From Barthelona sp. PCE (taxonomy: Eukaryota; Metamonada: BaSk clade), in contig JAUFOR010000005.1 of NCBI GenBank assembly GCA_040285745.1, positions 1 to 64,000 of the forward strand: a DNA stretch of 64,000 bases. The letters are read 5' to 3'. The translations under genes were made by a program, and so were the position numbers. Positions 44,755 to 54,600 of this stretch are shown one piece after another (positions within the stretch are counted from its first letter, which is position 1; each line of letters begins with the position of its first letter). The notes under the pieces were generated by a model. The model did no database searches and was not told where the DNA came from. It saw nothing but the letters and a program-made list of their open reading frames with translations.

Positions 44755-46128
44755 ATGAACGTAACGGGCACACTGGGCAAAACAGCTGCAGCATGGCGGA
44801 TATTCATAAACAATGTAGGCAGCACAGGATTTTGGTTATTGTTTAGCTTTGTTTTATTATTTTTTGTTTGTTTCACAGTGTATCTCCTATGTGATAGGCA
44901 TAGGGTCGTCACAACATATTATTGTGGTGTTTCCGGATTTTTCTACACACTTTTAAGTATTCAACATCCATTATTACATTTCCCATTATTAGAGGTGGAT
45001 ATTGCAGTTTCATTACACATATCTGTGTATCTTACAATCTTATTAAGCGGCGTAGTATCAAAGAAAGGTGATAATTGGATAGTTCGAGGTTTGACATTCC
45101 CTGGATACTTTTTTATCAATACTTCTTTGTTATGGCTTGTTCTACTCCCGCTCACCGTATTCCTCCCAGAGATTACTATCATGATTAGTGTTTCGCTTGG
45201 TGGGTACGGTTTCTTCCAGGCTATAAATGTAAGTTATGAAAAAGTTACACTTTTACTTGATCAAACAATTGCATATCCCTCCTTACAGCGGCTAAAGACA
45301 AACATTGGAAGACAACACGATCCAAAGAAGCCTACTGAAGAAACAAAATCACCATTATTAGAAATTTTACATTTAGCTGATTTAGATGTTGGTCCATTTC
45401 TTTCATGTAAGCGTTGTGCTAGAACAATCGCAAAGATGTTGGTATTAAAACCTGATATGGTTGTTTTTACTGGAGATCTTGCAAGTCCAATGATGTCACA
45501 ATCTCGTTCTTTACATAAAGCTCTTGTTCCTCTAAAATCATATAATGGTCCGAAATATGCGGTGTTGGGTAACAAAGATCATTATAATAAGAAAAAAGTG
45601 ATTCAAGCTCTTGAAACAGTTGGTTTTATTGTGTTAAGTGATTCAGAAGACGTTGTTTCAATCACACGAAAGGATGGAACAGATATCAACGTCCAGGTTC
45701 TCGGATCGGCATTTCACACCAGTGATCCTCAATTGAAAATTAGAAGGTTATGCAAAACTCATGCACCTAAACATGAACATTTTAGATTATTACTCAGTCA
45801 TACACCTGAGCTATTCCACCACCTAAGCGGCTACAAGCACCTGAACCAGGCTGCATCCCAGAGCATCCCATCTCAAAAAAGAGGTCGTTTTCTTATTCAA
45901 GGTGATGCTGGCACTGGTTGTGATTTAGTTTTAGCAGGTCATACACATGGTGGTTTCTGGGGTCTGTCTTCCCTATTCAATGCCATCAACTTGGTCAGTA
46001 AGATTCCATCTCGTGGTTTTTGGGCGAATGGTACTTCACGGATGTACGTTTCAAGAGGATTGGGTTGTTGTGGTGCTCCAATGCGGTTGGGCATCTCCCC
46101 AGAGATATCGTTGCTCTCAATACAATAG
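44755..46128 (+). CDS. Membrane metallophosphoesterase-like protein with altered metal motifs
   Basis: 457 aa. The N-terminal ~150 residues hold four or five membrane segments. A YkuE/YaeI-type calcineurin-like phosphoesterase domain follows at 200-457. The canonical motifs are present but changed. D-x-H reads Asp209-Leu-Asp211. GD-x-x-D reads GDLAS (Asp241). GNH(D/E) reads Asn273-Lys-Asp275. A later His (LLLSHTPE) and GHTHGG (His396, His398) are intact. Such enzymes cleave phosphoesters on membrane or cell-envelope substrates; here metal 1 coordination may be lost or use Asp. Activity is uncertain. Divergent from the kinase-HECT gene, 67 bases apart. Confidence 0.75.
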   Translation: MNVTGTLGKTAAAWRIFINNVGSTGFWLLFSFVLLFFVCFTVYLLCDRHRVVTTYYCGVSGFFYTLLSIQHPLLHFPLLEVDIAVSLHISVYLTILLSGVVSKKGDNWIVRGLTFPGYFFINTSLLWLVLLPLTVFLPEITIMISVSLGGYGFFQAINVSYEKVTLLLDQTIAYPSLQRLKTNIGRQHDPKKPTEETKSPLLEILHLADLDVGPFLSCKRCARTIAKMLVLKPDMVVFTGDLASPMMSQSRSLHKALVPLKSYNGPKYAVLGNKDHYNKKKVIQALETVGFIVLSDSEDVVSITRKDGTDINVQVLGSAFHTSDPQLKIRRLCKTHAPKHEHFRLLLSHTPELFHHLSGYKHLNQAASQSIPSQKRGRFLIQGDAGTGCDLVLAGHTHGGFWGLSSLFNAINLVSKIPSRGFWANGTSRMYVSRGLGCCGAPMRLGISPEISLLSIQ

Positions 46129-46215
46129 GTTATATCATTATAATCAATAAAAACACAAACAGAAAAATTTTTTTGCTTAACATTTTTTCACCATTTTCAC
46201 ATTTGCTGATCTGAA

Positions 46216-46220
46216 TCACA
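46216..46220 (+). promoter_or_regulatory. Putative initiator (TCACA) of the RNA-binding gene
   Basis: TCACA six bases before ATG 46227; fits TCA-Y-W. Confidence 0.4.
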
Positions 46221-46226
46221 GGAAAA

Positions 46227-47768
46227 ATGAACAGCATATACCTTTTTGGAAGGAAAGTGAGTACATGGAACAATGATGTGCATCAAAAACGATATACTTT
46301 GAACAAAGCCATGTACGGGATTTGCAAAGATGATATTCCCAAGGAACTACACAATTGTGAAGATTTCACTATTGTAGAAATAGTATTCTCAAATGTTGTG
46401 AACTTTGACACCCAAGTCCTACCTCGTTTACAGGCCTATGGAAAAGTTATGTTCACTTTCCAGCACATTAGGACACAGGACGCTCAGGGATATCTTGTGC
46501 AGTATGAAGATATTATTGGAGCAGCAACTTGTTTTGACAATTGTGCAGATATGGAATGTTTAGTATTAATGAACAATGATTTGGGCGAATTAGGTCTCGA
46601 CCAAAGAGATTCATGGTTAGAACATCCTCGTACAAGCCTTTTTATAGGTTGGGCAGAACGACCAGAGTTAGATGAAGCAGGTTTAATGGAATATATAGCT
46701 CAAAAGATTGGAGTATACTGTAAGACAATTAGGCTTCCACGCGAGAGATCAAATGCTTTTCTTGATTTTAATAATACAAAGGATTGTTGCACAGTATATA
46801 AGCATTTAAGTAAGACACATAATTTATATACACCTTTACCAAAGGTACAATTCTATACGTTAGGGCTTTTATCACACCCTATCCTCGGCCCACAACTGAA
46901 GTATGCTGATGGTAAACCACGTAAGCAACACAGTGAAAATATGGGGAGGATAGCATTGTTTTTGGGTGATCATCACGATATGACAGAAGAAGATCTTTAT
47001 GATTTGTTTAACAAGTATCCAGGGTTTACACGTGTGAAATGTAAGCGGTTTGTTGAGTATGATTCTTTAGGTGATGCACGTCATGCGTTTATCGAGTTAT
47101 ATGAAATGTTCAAGGTTAGAAATCTTAAATTGCAGTGGGCTGAGACTAGTAATCAGCCTTCTATCCATGATAAAGATTTTGAAAACACAGGTCGTGGCGG
47201 TAATATGCGTAGGAGTCATTCTGGTCATGTTAGTAATGATTTATGTGAGTTATATTGGCGTTGTGAACATAGTATCTCTGAGGATAAGCTCAAGATTATT
47301 CTTCGAAATCCAAAAGATATAACTCGTATGAAACTCGCCAATGATCGTGGTTGGGCACGTTATGACACGCATATGGATGCAGAAGCAGTACTGACACAAG
47401 TTGATGGTCGGTCAATCGAGGGTAGTGGATGGATCATCCAGTGGAAGAAGAAGAAGACACGTAGGAGTCGTGGTAATAGTCATGGTGGAATGCCTTATAA
47501 ACAACAGTATACTGATTATGGTCCTCAATATACTCATGCGCAATATCCTATGTATGAATACAGACAGCGTAATAATTATCGCCAGGGTCGTAACAACGGA
47601 TATCCGCCTCACAATCACCATCATCAACCCCATCATCAACCTCACTATCATCAGTATCAGGCACCTCCTCATTATGGTCAACCTCAACATCATCATCATC
47701 AACAGCAGCAACACCAACACCAGCCTCCACACCAGCCTCAACATCAACACCAGCAGTACTACCAATAA
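46227..47768 (+). CDS. RRM-like RNA-binding protein with His/Gln/Pro-rich tail
   Basis: 513 aa. Several segments look like divergent RRM folds: residues 48-110 (FTIVEIVFSN, then GYLVQYEDIIGAATCF), 130-190 (TSLFIGWAERPELDEAGLMEY, then AFLDFNNTKDCCTVY), 230-300 (GRIALFLGDHHDMTEEDLYDLF, then DARHAFIELYEM) and 335-400 (WARYDTHMDAEAVL). RNP motifs are weak. After a basic stretch (KKKKTRRSRGN) the last ~100 residues are a low-complexity Tyr/Gln/His/Pro tail, a composition often linked to RNP granule formation. The role in RNA metabolism is inferred from this layout; no specific ortholog recognised. Confidence 0.6.
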   Translation: MNSIYLFGRKVSTWNNDVHQKRYTLNKAMYGICKDDIPKELHNCEDFTIVEIVFSNVVNFDTQVLPRLQAYGKVMFTFQHIRTQDAQGYLVQYEDIIGAATCFDNCADMECLVLMNNDLGELGLDQRDSWLEHPRTSLFIGWAERPELDEAGLMEYIAQKIGVYCKTIRLPRERSNAFLDFNNTKDCCTVYKHLSKTHNLYTPLPKVQFYTLGLLSHPILGPQLKYADGKPRKQHSENMGRIALFLGDHHDMTEEDLYDLFNKYPGFTRVKCKRFVEYDSLGDARHAFIELYEMFKVRNLKLQWAETSNQPSIHDKDFENTGRGGNMRRSHSGHVSNDLCELYWRCEHSISEDKLKIILRNPKDITRMKLANDRGWARYDTHMDAEAVLTQVDGRSIEGSGWIIQWKKKKTRRSRGNSHGGMPYKQQYTDYGPQYTHAQYPMYEYRQRNNYRQGRNNGYPPHNHHHQPHHQPHYHQYQAPPHYGQPQHHHHQQQQHQHQPPHQPQHQHQQYYQ

Positions 47769-47922
47769 ATATGGCACCAGTTTTTTTTTTAAGACGATGT
47801 AAAAGGTTTCAACATTTTCTTACAGTGAACAAGTGGTTTTGTCGATGTGTTAAACACTGAATCATTCTTACTTTTAACAAAAATACTTGTTAAGGTTTTT
47901 CATCCCTTTCTCAACATATATT

Positions 47923-48336
47923 ATGAGTTTGATCGCCAGACCTAATTTCGCTACATTGGCATTCCCCACGTTGAAGCGTCCTTCCAAAAAGCTGTTGCTT
48001 ATCGCATTTGTGGTGGTATTTTTCCTTGTTACTGGTTCTACCGTATACAATATCATCATTTCTCCACCTTCAATTGGTTCCGAGAACGTAGGGGGCAAGC
48101 AGAAGCCCGTTACAGTTATGAAGAGGCTTAATGCAGCTTATATCATTGAATCATACACTGCTAGTACAATGTTCTGTCTTTGTGCATTGGGTATTGTGTT
48201 GGTGTACCTATCGATGAAGCCTGATCAAGAGAATGCTTCATTCTTGTTGACTGCAGGTGCTATGATGTGTTTGATTGGTTTTTCAGTGTTGATGGTCTTT
48301 TTGAAGATTAAGGTTCCTGGATACCTTAAGCGCTAG
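47923..48336 (+). CDS. OSTC/DC2-like oligosaccharyltransferase subunit
   Basis: 137 aa from the first ATG of the frame (47923). Three membrane helices and the OSTC signature are clear: FLVTGSTVYNIIISPPSIGS parallels the family's FLITGGIIYD-I-EPPSVGS. It is followed by KPVTVM-RLNAAYIIES and a final KVPGYLKR like the family's KLPGYL. OSTC bridges the catalytic STT3A complex to the Sec61 translocon for co-translational N-glycosylation in the ER. Length fits (about 150 aa in animals). Its presence suggests a more elaborate OST than the STT3-only enzymes of some protists. Confidence 0.88.
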   Translation: MSLIARPNFATLAFPTLKRPSKKLLLIAFVVVFFLVTGSTVYNIIISPPSIGSENVGGKQKPVTVMKRLNAAYIIESYTASTMFCLCALGIVLVYLSMKPDQENASFLLTAGAMMCLIGFSVLMVFLKIKVPGYLKR

Positions 48337-48680
48337 TTAAGTAGAATAAATGTGAATTGTACCACACAATGATTATGTAAAGATATCACTTTGGATTCAT
48401 CTTCAGGTTTTTACTACAAAACGTAAATAGCCAAAAAGAGCACAGATGACCGATCTTCATTGAGCCAATCCTACCTAAATAGACCACTAAACTGCAAGGT
48501 ATACTTAAACTCCAACAAATCTCAAAATTGGAGAATATTTGCGAATTCTACACAAAAAAATTCAGTTTATATGGGTCTAAACGATGTGAATCGACCACGG
48601 TTCATTTTTTATTAGCTTTTTAAGTGAACTACAAGAAAATACTTGTTTCGTCAATTTTGACTCATTTCAGCCAAAATTTT
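48337..48680. other. Intergenic stretch, nothing recognised
   Basis: About 345 AT-rich bases without ORF or repeat. A small RNA gene cannot be excluded from sequence alone. Confidence 0.4.
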
Positions 48681-48685
48681 TCACA
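48681..48685 (+). promoter_or_regulatory. Putative initiator (TCACA) touching the ATG
   Basis: TCACA immediately precedes ATG 48686. If the A is the transcription start, as in the trichomonad initiator, the leader would be 3 bases long. Confidence 0.5.
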
Positions 48686-49894
48686 ATGGGATGCACGTCT
48701 TCGCACGCATTGGACGTAGTGTCACACGAAATAGAAGAAGAGGGAGTTGAGAAAACGAAATGCACCATTAACTCAACATCTTCAGTAGAATCAAGCAAAG
48801 CACAAACAGATCAGGATACTGGGCGGGTAGAGCAGCAAGAAGAACAGAAAGATGCTGAAAAAAGAGGATATCTAAATGTACTGGATATGTCACCCATCAT
48901 AGACGACTTAGATAGTAACATGAATTATAGCAGTGACTCAAACGCCATGCTTACAGAGCACCAAGTCATGACAAATAGTCTTACAGATTGTAGATTTGAA
49001 AGCACTTCAGAAAGTGAGGGTTTAGATTCATCTATTCCTAATTTAATTATATCACCAAACTACTCTCCAGTCTCCAATTCACTTATACTTGATAGGAATA
49101 TAGATTCTTCACCAGAAGTTATTTCTATGTCACATAAGTTAACTACACATCTTTTAGATCGTTCTGATCAATTAAGTTTACAGGTGAGAGTGTTGTTCAC
49201 AGGAGACCTGGGCGTGCTGTTCATTAGAACAGGTGTGTTACTAGTAATTGGACACGTTATATTTGAGATGGAGTATGATTTTAGTGAAGAATGTTTTTTA
49301 GGATGCTTTTCTATCCCAAAGGCATTAATGAATGCAATCTGTTATCTTTGCATTCCAAAAGGTAACGATATATATTGTAGTGACGTGGCAACTTTAAAGA
49401 ATATCATTCAAAATCAAGTAGAAGCAAATATTCAGTTATTTAACGTGGATGGTTGTTCAGAGTTAGATTTAGATGCTTCTGTTGTTGCACAGGTATGCGA
49501 TAAGTGTTCAGTGTCTGACCCGGTTGATTGCTATGTAAGTAGTCACGAAAATAGAGTGGTATCATTAGTACCAGCTCTTTTGAAGACGTCAATTTTTACA
49601 GAGCTTAACTTTGTTGCAGTAACAGAACACAGCACATTATCACTACTTTCTAATCCTACTGGAAGTTGGTACTCAACTTCAATCGATTTACATGATGCGG
49701 ATGTAGATGTAGATGAAGAAGAATTATTAATTACAATCATTTCAAATGGTTCGGAAAAAATTTTACAAACATTAGATGAATTGTCTTTTAATTATTTGTG
49801 TTCTCTATTAGCAAAAACACAATGTGAAATAGATACTTCATTGTATACAACAGTATCATTACCATCGTTTGATGTAATTGATAATTTATACTAA
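48686..49894 (+). CDS. Putative N-myristoylated/palmitoylated protein, unknown
   Basis: 402 aa beginning MGCTSSHA: Gly2 and Ser5/Ser6 suit N-myristoyltransferase, and Cys3 could be palmitoylated. Residues 10-160 are Ser/Asp/Glu-rich and probably disordered. Residues 165-400 look globular, with hydrophobic strands (VRVLFTGDLGVLFIRTGVLLVIG) and many scattered Cys. No named family. An intact frame with a well-placed initiator argues that it is expressed. Confidence 0.65.
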   Translation: MGCTSSHALDVVSHEIEEEGVEKTKCTINSTSSVESSKAQTDQDTGRVEQQEEQKDAEKRGYLNVLDMSPIIDDLDSNMNYSSDSNAMLTEHQVMTNSLTDCRFESTSESEGLDSSIPNLIISPNYSPVSNSLILDRNIDSSPEVISMSHKLTTHLLDRSDQLSLQVRVLFTGDLGVLFIRTGVLLVIGHVIFEMEYDFSEECFLGCFSIPKALMNAICYLCIPKGNDIYCSDVATLKNIIQNQVEANIQLFNVDGCSELDLDASVVAQVCDKCSVSDPVDCYVSSHENRVVSLVPALLKTSIFTELNFVAVTEHSTLSLLSNPTGSWYSTSIDLHDADVDVDEEELLITIISNGSEKILQTLDELSFNYLCSLLAKTQCEIDTSLYTTVSLPSFDVIDNLY

Positions 49895-49932
49895 TCGTTT
49901 ACAAACTAATTTCCAATAAAAAAGCATATGAA

Positions 49933-51312
49933 TTACTGTGCCATATGAGCTTCAATCTCTTCAACAGTCTTTGGTGCATTAGTCATGACTTCAACTCCAT
50001 CAGAAGTAATAAGTAGATCATCCTCAATTCTAATACCGGCTACATGTTTACGATACTCTGCAAGAACTTCAGTATCAATATGCATAGCTGTCTCAGGGTT
50101 GTCCAATAATGGCTGAATGAAAGCATCATTGAAATAGCATCCTGGTTCAGTGGTCATAGCCATACCCTCTTCAAGAACTCTACGCATACGGAGGTACATG
50201 ATACCAGGGCGATTGATGCGTTCAACGCCCTTAGGGTAACCACCAACATCGTGTACAGCAAGTCCAAGCAAATGACCTAAGCCATGTAAGTAAAAACCGT
50301 TAACAACGTGCTTAGCAAGGACTTCTTCGAGATCACCCTTAAGAATACCCAACTCAATGAGACCTTCAGCAATAATACGTTCAGTTAGGATATGCACATC
50401 CTCCCACAAAACGCCAGGCTTACACATCTTAATCGATTCAACGTTAGCCTTGAGAACAACTTCATACAAATTCTTTTGGTGTTCATTGAATTTACCAGTG
50501 GGTGGAAAAGTACGTGTGATATCACCAGCATATCCAAAGTACTCAGCGCCTGCATCGAGCAAGAAGAGTTTCTCAGTATCAATCAGGTCATCGTTCTTAA
50601 CGTAGTGCAGGGTAGCGGGGTTCATACCTGATGCTGCAATGGGAGCAAAAGCGTAGTGGCGACAGGCAGGTGTTTGTGAACGACATTCGTTCCACAGACG
50701 CATTTCAATGGCATTTTCCATCGTTCCTGGTTGGATTGGCTTCATTGCGGCACGGAAACCATCGCTTGTGAGGACAGCTGCCTTTCGTAACCACTCAATT
50801 TCCTGAGCAAACTTGTACAGACGGCATTCATTCATCTGCCACTCAATGTCTTCAAGGTTCCACTCGAATTGCAACTTGGACATGATGTCGGCAGAGGTGG
50901 TGTGCTTGACGGCATGGATAGCTGAAGGTTTGAGATCAGTTTTGATGAATTCAATAATATCATCAGCAAACATGCTCTCATCAGGTTGGTACTTCTCCAT
51001 GGTTGATTCAATGGAAGGGTTGGGGCCACACCACATCTCAAGAGCTGGGGACTGACGAGGAGGACAAAGGTAGTACTTTTTGTTGTCAAAGTCCAAAACT
51101 GCAACATAACCTGGTTCGTGACAGCCAGTGAAGTAGAGGAAGTTGTTCTCCTGCTTGAAGATCATCTCATAGTCAGACTCATAAAGATCGATCTGCTTTC
51201 CAGCTTCAAGAATAAGAATACCGGTAAAATCGGCAGCCTTATCATTAAAGAGGCGTTCGCGGGCGAGTTTAGCAATCTCGACTTGTAATTTTCTTTCTTC
51301 TTGAATGTTCAT
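49933..51312 (-). CDS. Xaa-Pro dipeptidase/aminopeptidase P-type (M24B) peptidase
   Basis: 459 aa with an N-terminal aminopeptidase-P domain (residues 1-170) and the pita-bread metallopeptidase domain. All five metal ligands are visible: the two Asp in LLDAGAEYFGYAGDITRTFP, His in HGLGHLLGLAVHD, Glu in TTEPGCYF and Glu in GIRIEDDLLI. The ordering and length match prolidase/Xaa-Pro aminopeptidase of about 460-490 aa. It removes or splits N-terminal X-Pro peptides in the cytosol, a step in peptide recycling. No signal peptide. Divergent from the CCDC180-like gene across about 350 bases. Confidence 0.92.
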   Translation of the reverse strand: MNIQEERKLQVEIAKLARERLFNDKAADFTGILILEAGKQIDLYESDYEMIFKQENNFLYFTGCHEPGYVAVLDFDNKKYYLCPPRQSPALEMWCGPNPSIESTMEKYQPDESMFADDIIEFIKTDLKPSAIHAVKHTTSADIMSKLQFEWNLEDIEWQMNECRLYKFAQEIEWLRKAAVLTSDGFRAAMKPIQPGTMENAIEMRLWNECRSQTPACRHYAFAPIAASGMNPATLHYVKNDDLIDTEKLFLLDAGAEYFGYAGDITRTFPPTGKFNEHQKNLYEVVLKANVESIKMCKPGVLWEDVHILTERIIAEGLIELGILKGDLEEVLAKHVVNGFYLHGLGHLLGLAVHDVGGYPKGVERINRPGIMYLRMRRVLEEGMAMTTEPGCYFNDAFIQPLLDNPETAMHIDTEVLAEYRKHVAGIRIEDDLLITSDGVEVMTNAPKTVEEIEAHMAQ

Positions 51313-51660
51313 TGGAAGTTTGTAAAAAACTGGATATCAAACCATGACCACATTTTGTTGACCAAAAGATCGTTATGTTTTGCGTTTTATGTGGTCACAG
51401 TGTGTACTACCCATATAAACTTATCCTAAAAGTATATTCAGAAGAATCGTTTTCTTAGCATTTTTTTTAATATACACTTCATTGTTATGTATGATTTGCT
51501 TTATACAGACTGTCTATGTTGTAAAAATATGTGTATTGGAAATTTTTTAGTTAGGTTCACTTCATTTTTCAAACATTGGCATTATTTTTGTATCAAGATA
51601 TCTGTATTATGGCTGGAAACAAAGGGTACTGTTTATAAAAGTCTTAGAAATTAATATAGC
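51313..51660. other. Divergent promoter region with an inverted repeat
   Basis: About 350 bases between the peptidase and the coiled-coil gene. TGACCACAT (51345-51353) is mirrored by ATGTGGTCA (51389-51397), 35 bases apart, a perfect 9-base inverted repeat that could be a paired protein-binding site. No ORF. Confidence 0.45.
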
Positions 51661-54600
51661 ATGTTTTTTTTTGTATATTCCATTTCAACGCACAAATCGA
51701 TGAGTTTTGTCGAAAGCAATCGATTAGTTCAAAAAACCGCCATTTCATCGACATCACAAGTACACAGGGGCTTGAAGAAACAAAGAATTTTCCCTAACAC
51801 AACATTCGATGCAAATTCGTTGATGAAACCGTTGAGCGCTGAACTTACAACACTAGGGACACAAAAACCACATATGCAAGTTGAGAAACAGAAGATCGCT
51901 GAACCGAAACAATTAGAGAAGTTTTCTATTCGATATTTACCTTCTAAATATCGTCCGGAGAAGGTTTCAATGGGTATTTCCGAGCGTGTGGCAGAACGAA
52001 CTCTTCATAGAACAAGAGAAGAGATTCATAATGAACGTTTAGAATATTTTGGCAAGAATGTTGAACAGTACCAGAAGGATATCAGACTGCATTGCATTGA
52101 CTACCACGAATGCCTCATGTATGATCTAAAACAATCTGAGATACATCTTAAAGATGTTCTTAATAACATCAATTTTGATGTCTTATCGACCTTAACAGAA
52201 CGAGAGATGGATCGTTACTGGTATGATAACTTCCAGGTCGTTCTAGACGGTCACGTGCAGCTGAGAGAGACCTATTCTACTGAAATTGAGCAAGCAACCA
52301 AGAGATTAAAAGAATATCTTGGTGAATTAACAAAGAATATTGTATATGATTTAGTTAAGAATGCTTTTAAATTACCAGACGCAATCAAAGCTGATATCAA
52401 GTTCAGAGTTGATGGTGCTAATGAAACAGTTGAAGATTTTTGTTTAAAGAGTCAAGTTCGTTTAGACACATTTACTGAAAAAGTTGATTCTATTGCTGTT
52501 TATTTCAAAACACAGTATGCAGAGATGTTAGAGAAGTGGAAGCGTCAGGCGAAGGCAGTTCGTCTTGGTCGTTTTGTAGATACAGTTTTTACTCGTGAAT
52601 TTGTTTTTTCTCCTGCTTTCCGTGATTCAGTAACTAATTTTAGTACAGAGATGAGGAACAGTTGTAAGGATATCATGACAATTGTGCAAAGATTGAGCAT
52701 ATGTGACATGAATCATGTCTCTCCTGAAGAAATGAGTAGCATAGCGGAGGAAGTTAAGAGCGTATCAAATGGTATGAAGGAACATGCCAATGCACTTAAG
52801 GAAGTACTCACCACCCATCTTCTTGATGATCTTAACACACGTTTTTCAGATTTATTACGGGAGACCATTGAGGGATTGTATTATATTATATCCAAAGGAG
52901 TTCAGGAAGTTGAACCAGATTTGGATATTTTAAAGCAGTGTATGGATATGACGCCCGAAACTCTTGAAATAGAGAAGGATGTAGTTATTATTCAAGTATA
53001 TGAGATTTATAATACTTTGTTTGGTCAATTAGAGAACATTATTAATGTTTATACTGAGCACTGTGAACGTGTTAACGGGTGCATTGATGCTCAGACGCAT
53101 GAGAACACTAATATAATTGAGATTTTTGTTGAGAATCGATCAAAAATAATTGATTATGTGAGTACATATCGTATCGGTCAACAAGAGAAGTATGACAAGC
53201 ATATCTTTGAGCAACAGCATGCATTTAAGCAACTTGATGTTGATGTTGAAGAGATGGAAAATGAATTCATGAAATTTGTAAGTGAAATTATGACTTGTAG
53301 TTCAAAAAAAATGTTATTTGAGAGAAAAGAGGAAGCAGAAAATGTTCTTAAGAAGATTGAGGATAGGTACAAGGATTTTTCAACCGATCTTGCAAGTACA
53401 AACTCTAATTCACTTGATGGCATTATCCAGTCTTCTGTTGAGACGGTTAATGAGTTTTTGATGGCTCAACAGTTGAATGTGACACGTGTTGAGTTGAAAA
53501 AGGGTCTGCTATCTCCAGATCATGGGTCTGTACGCTCAAAAAAGAGCACCAAGCGCAGCGGACGAGGTTCACAAAGGAAGAGTGCAAGACGCAGTTCAAG
53601 AAGAACGTTGACACCGCCTCCAGATCTCGTTCCATATATATTTGATTTTAAGCAGGTTACCGAAGAACTTGTTGTATCAGGTGCACGTATTTCAGAGAGT
53701 ACCGAAGAACAACAACGAACAATAAGTATAGAGAATGTATTTGAACTTGTTCGTTCGTCTAAATATCCAAATCTTTCACCATTATCAGCTGAAACCTCAG
53801 AAGCAACAACAACTCCCGTTGTTGAAGAGAAAGAAAAAAAGAAAAAGGACAAGAAGAAGAAAAAAGAAGTTGTTGATACTCCGATTCAAACGTCTGTTCT
53901 TCCTGCTCTTCCCAATATCTCAATGACAAATGACGCGAGTGAATACAAGAAGGAGTATGAAGTGATCACAGCACGTGCTCTCTCATCACGTACCCTCTCA
54001 GCAAAGAGTGAAGAGGTTGAAGAGGTTGTCGAAGAGGTTATCGAAGAAGAAGTCGGTGAAGTCTTACTGACGGATTTCAGATTGCCTTCGTTCTTATTTG
54101 AGGATCTACTTGAGACCTTTTTAAGTGATGTAATTCGTTTTTTCATTGCAGATCGTGAAGTACGTTATCTAAATTGTGAAGAATCATGTCTGGAATTTGT
54201 TAAACGTAGTGACGGTTTAGTATCTATTGCTCTCCGTGAGATCCAACCCCGATACAACGAGTTGAGGCTGGGGGTTGTTGAGCCACGCGAGAAAGAGTTA
54301 ATGCAGCATTCTCGTTCTGTAGACAGAGTTGTTAGTGGTATTGCAGCACGGGCATTACAATATATTAAGCGATTAGAACAAGGTGTTATTGAATCTGAAA
54401 GTGTATGTAGTGAACTGGAACAGAGAAGCGAAAAGTCAATTATTAATATGCATCGGTGTACAACATCCAATTCTCTTATGATTTTACTGAGAGAATTTGA
54501 GCGTAATTATCTGATCTCAGAGAAGGAATTGGGAGCAGTGCAGGATAAATGGAAGGATAAACTTACACATTGGCGAAACGAATTGGCTTCTATTGGTAGA

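Noticed and set aside
47401-47802. ORFs in other frames over the His/Gln-rich tail
   Set aside because: Produced by the CAN-repeat composition of the tail; low-complexity shadow frames.
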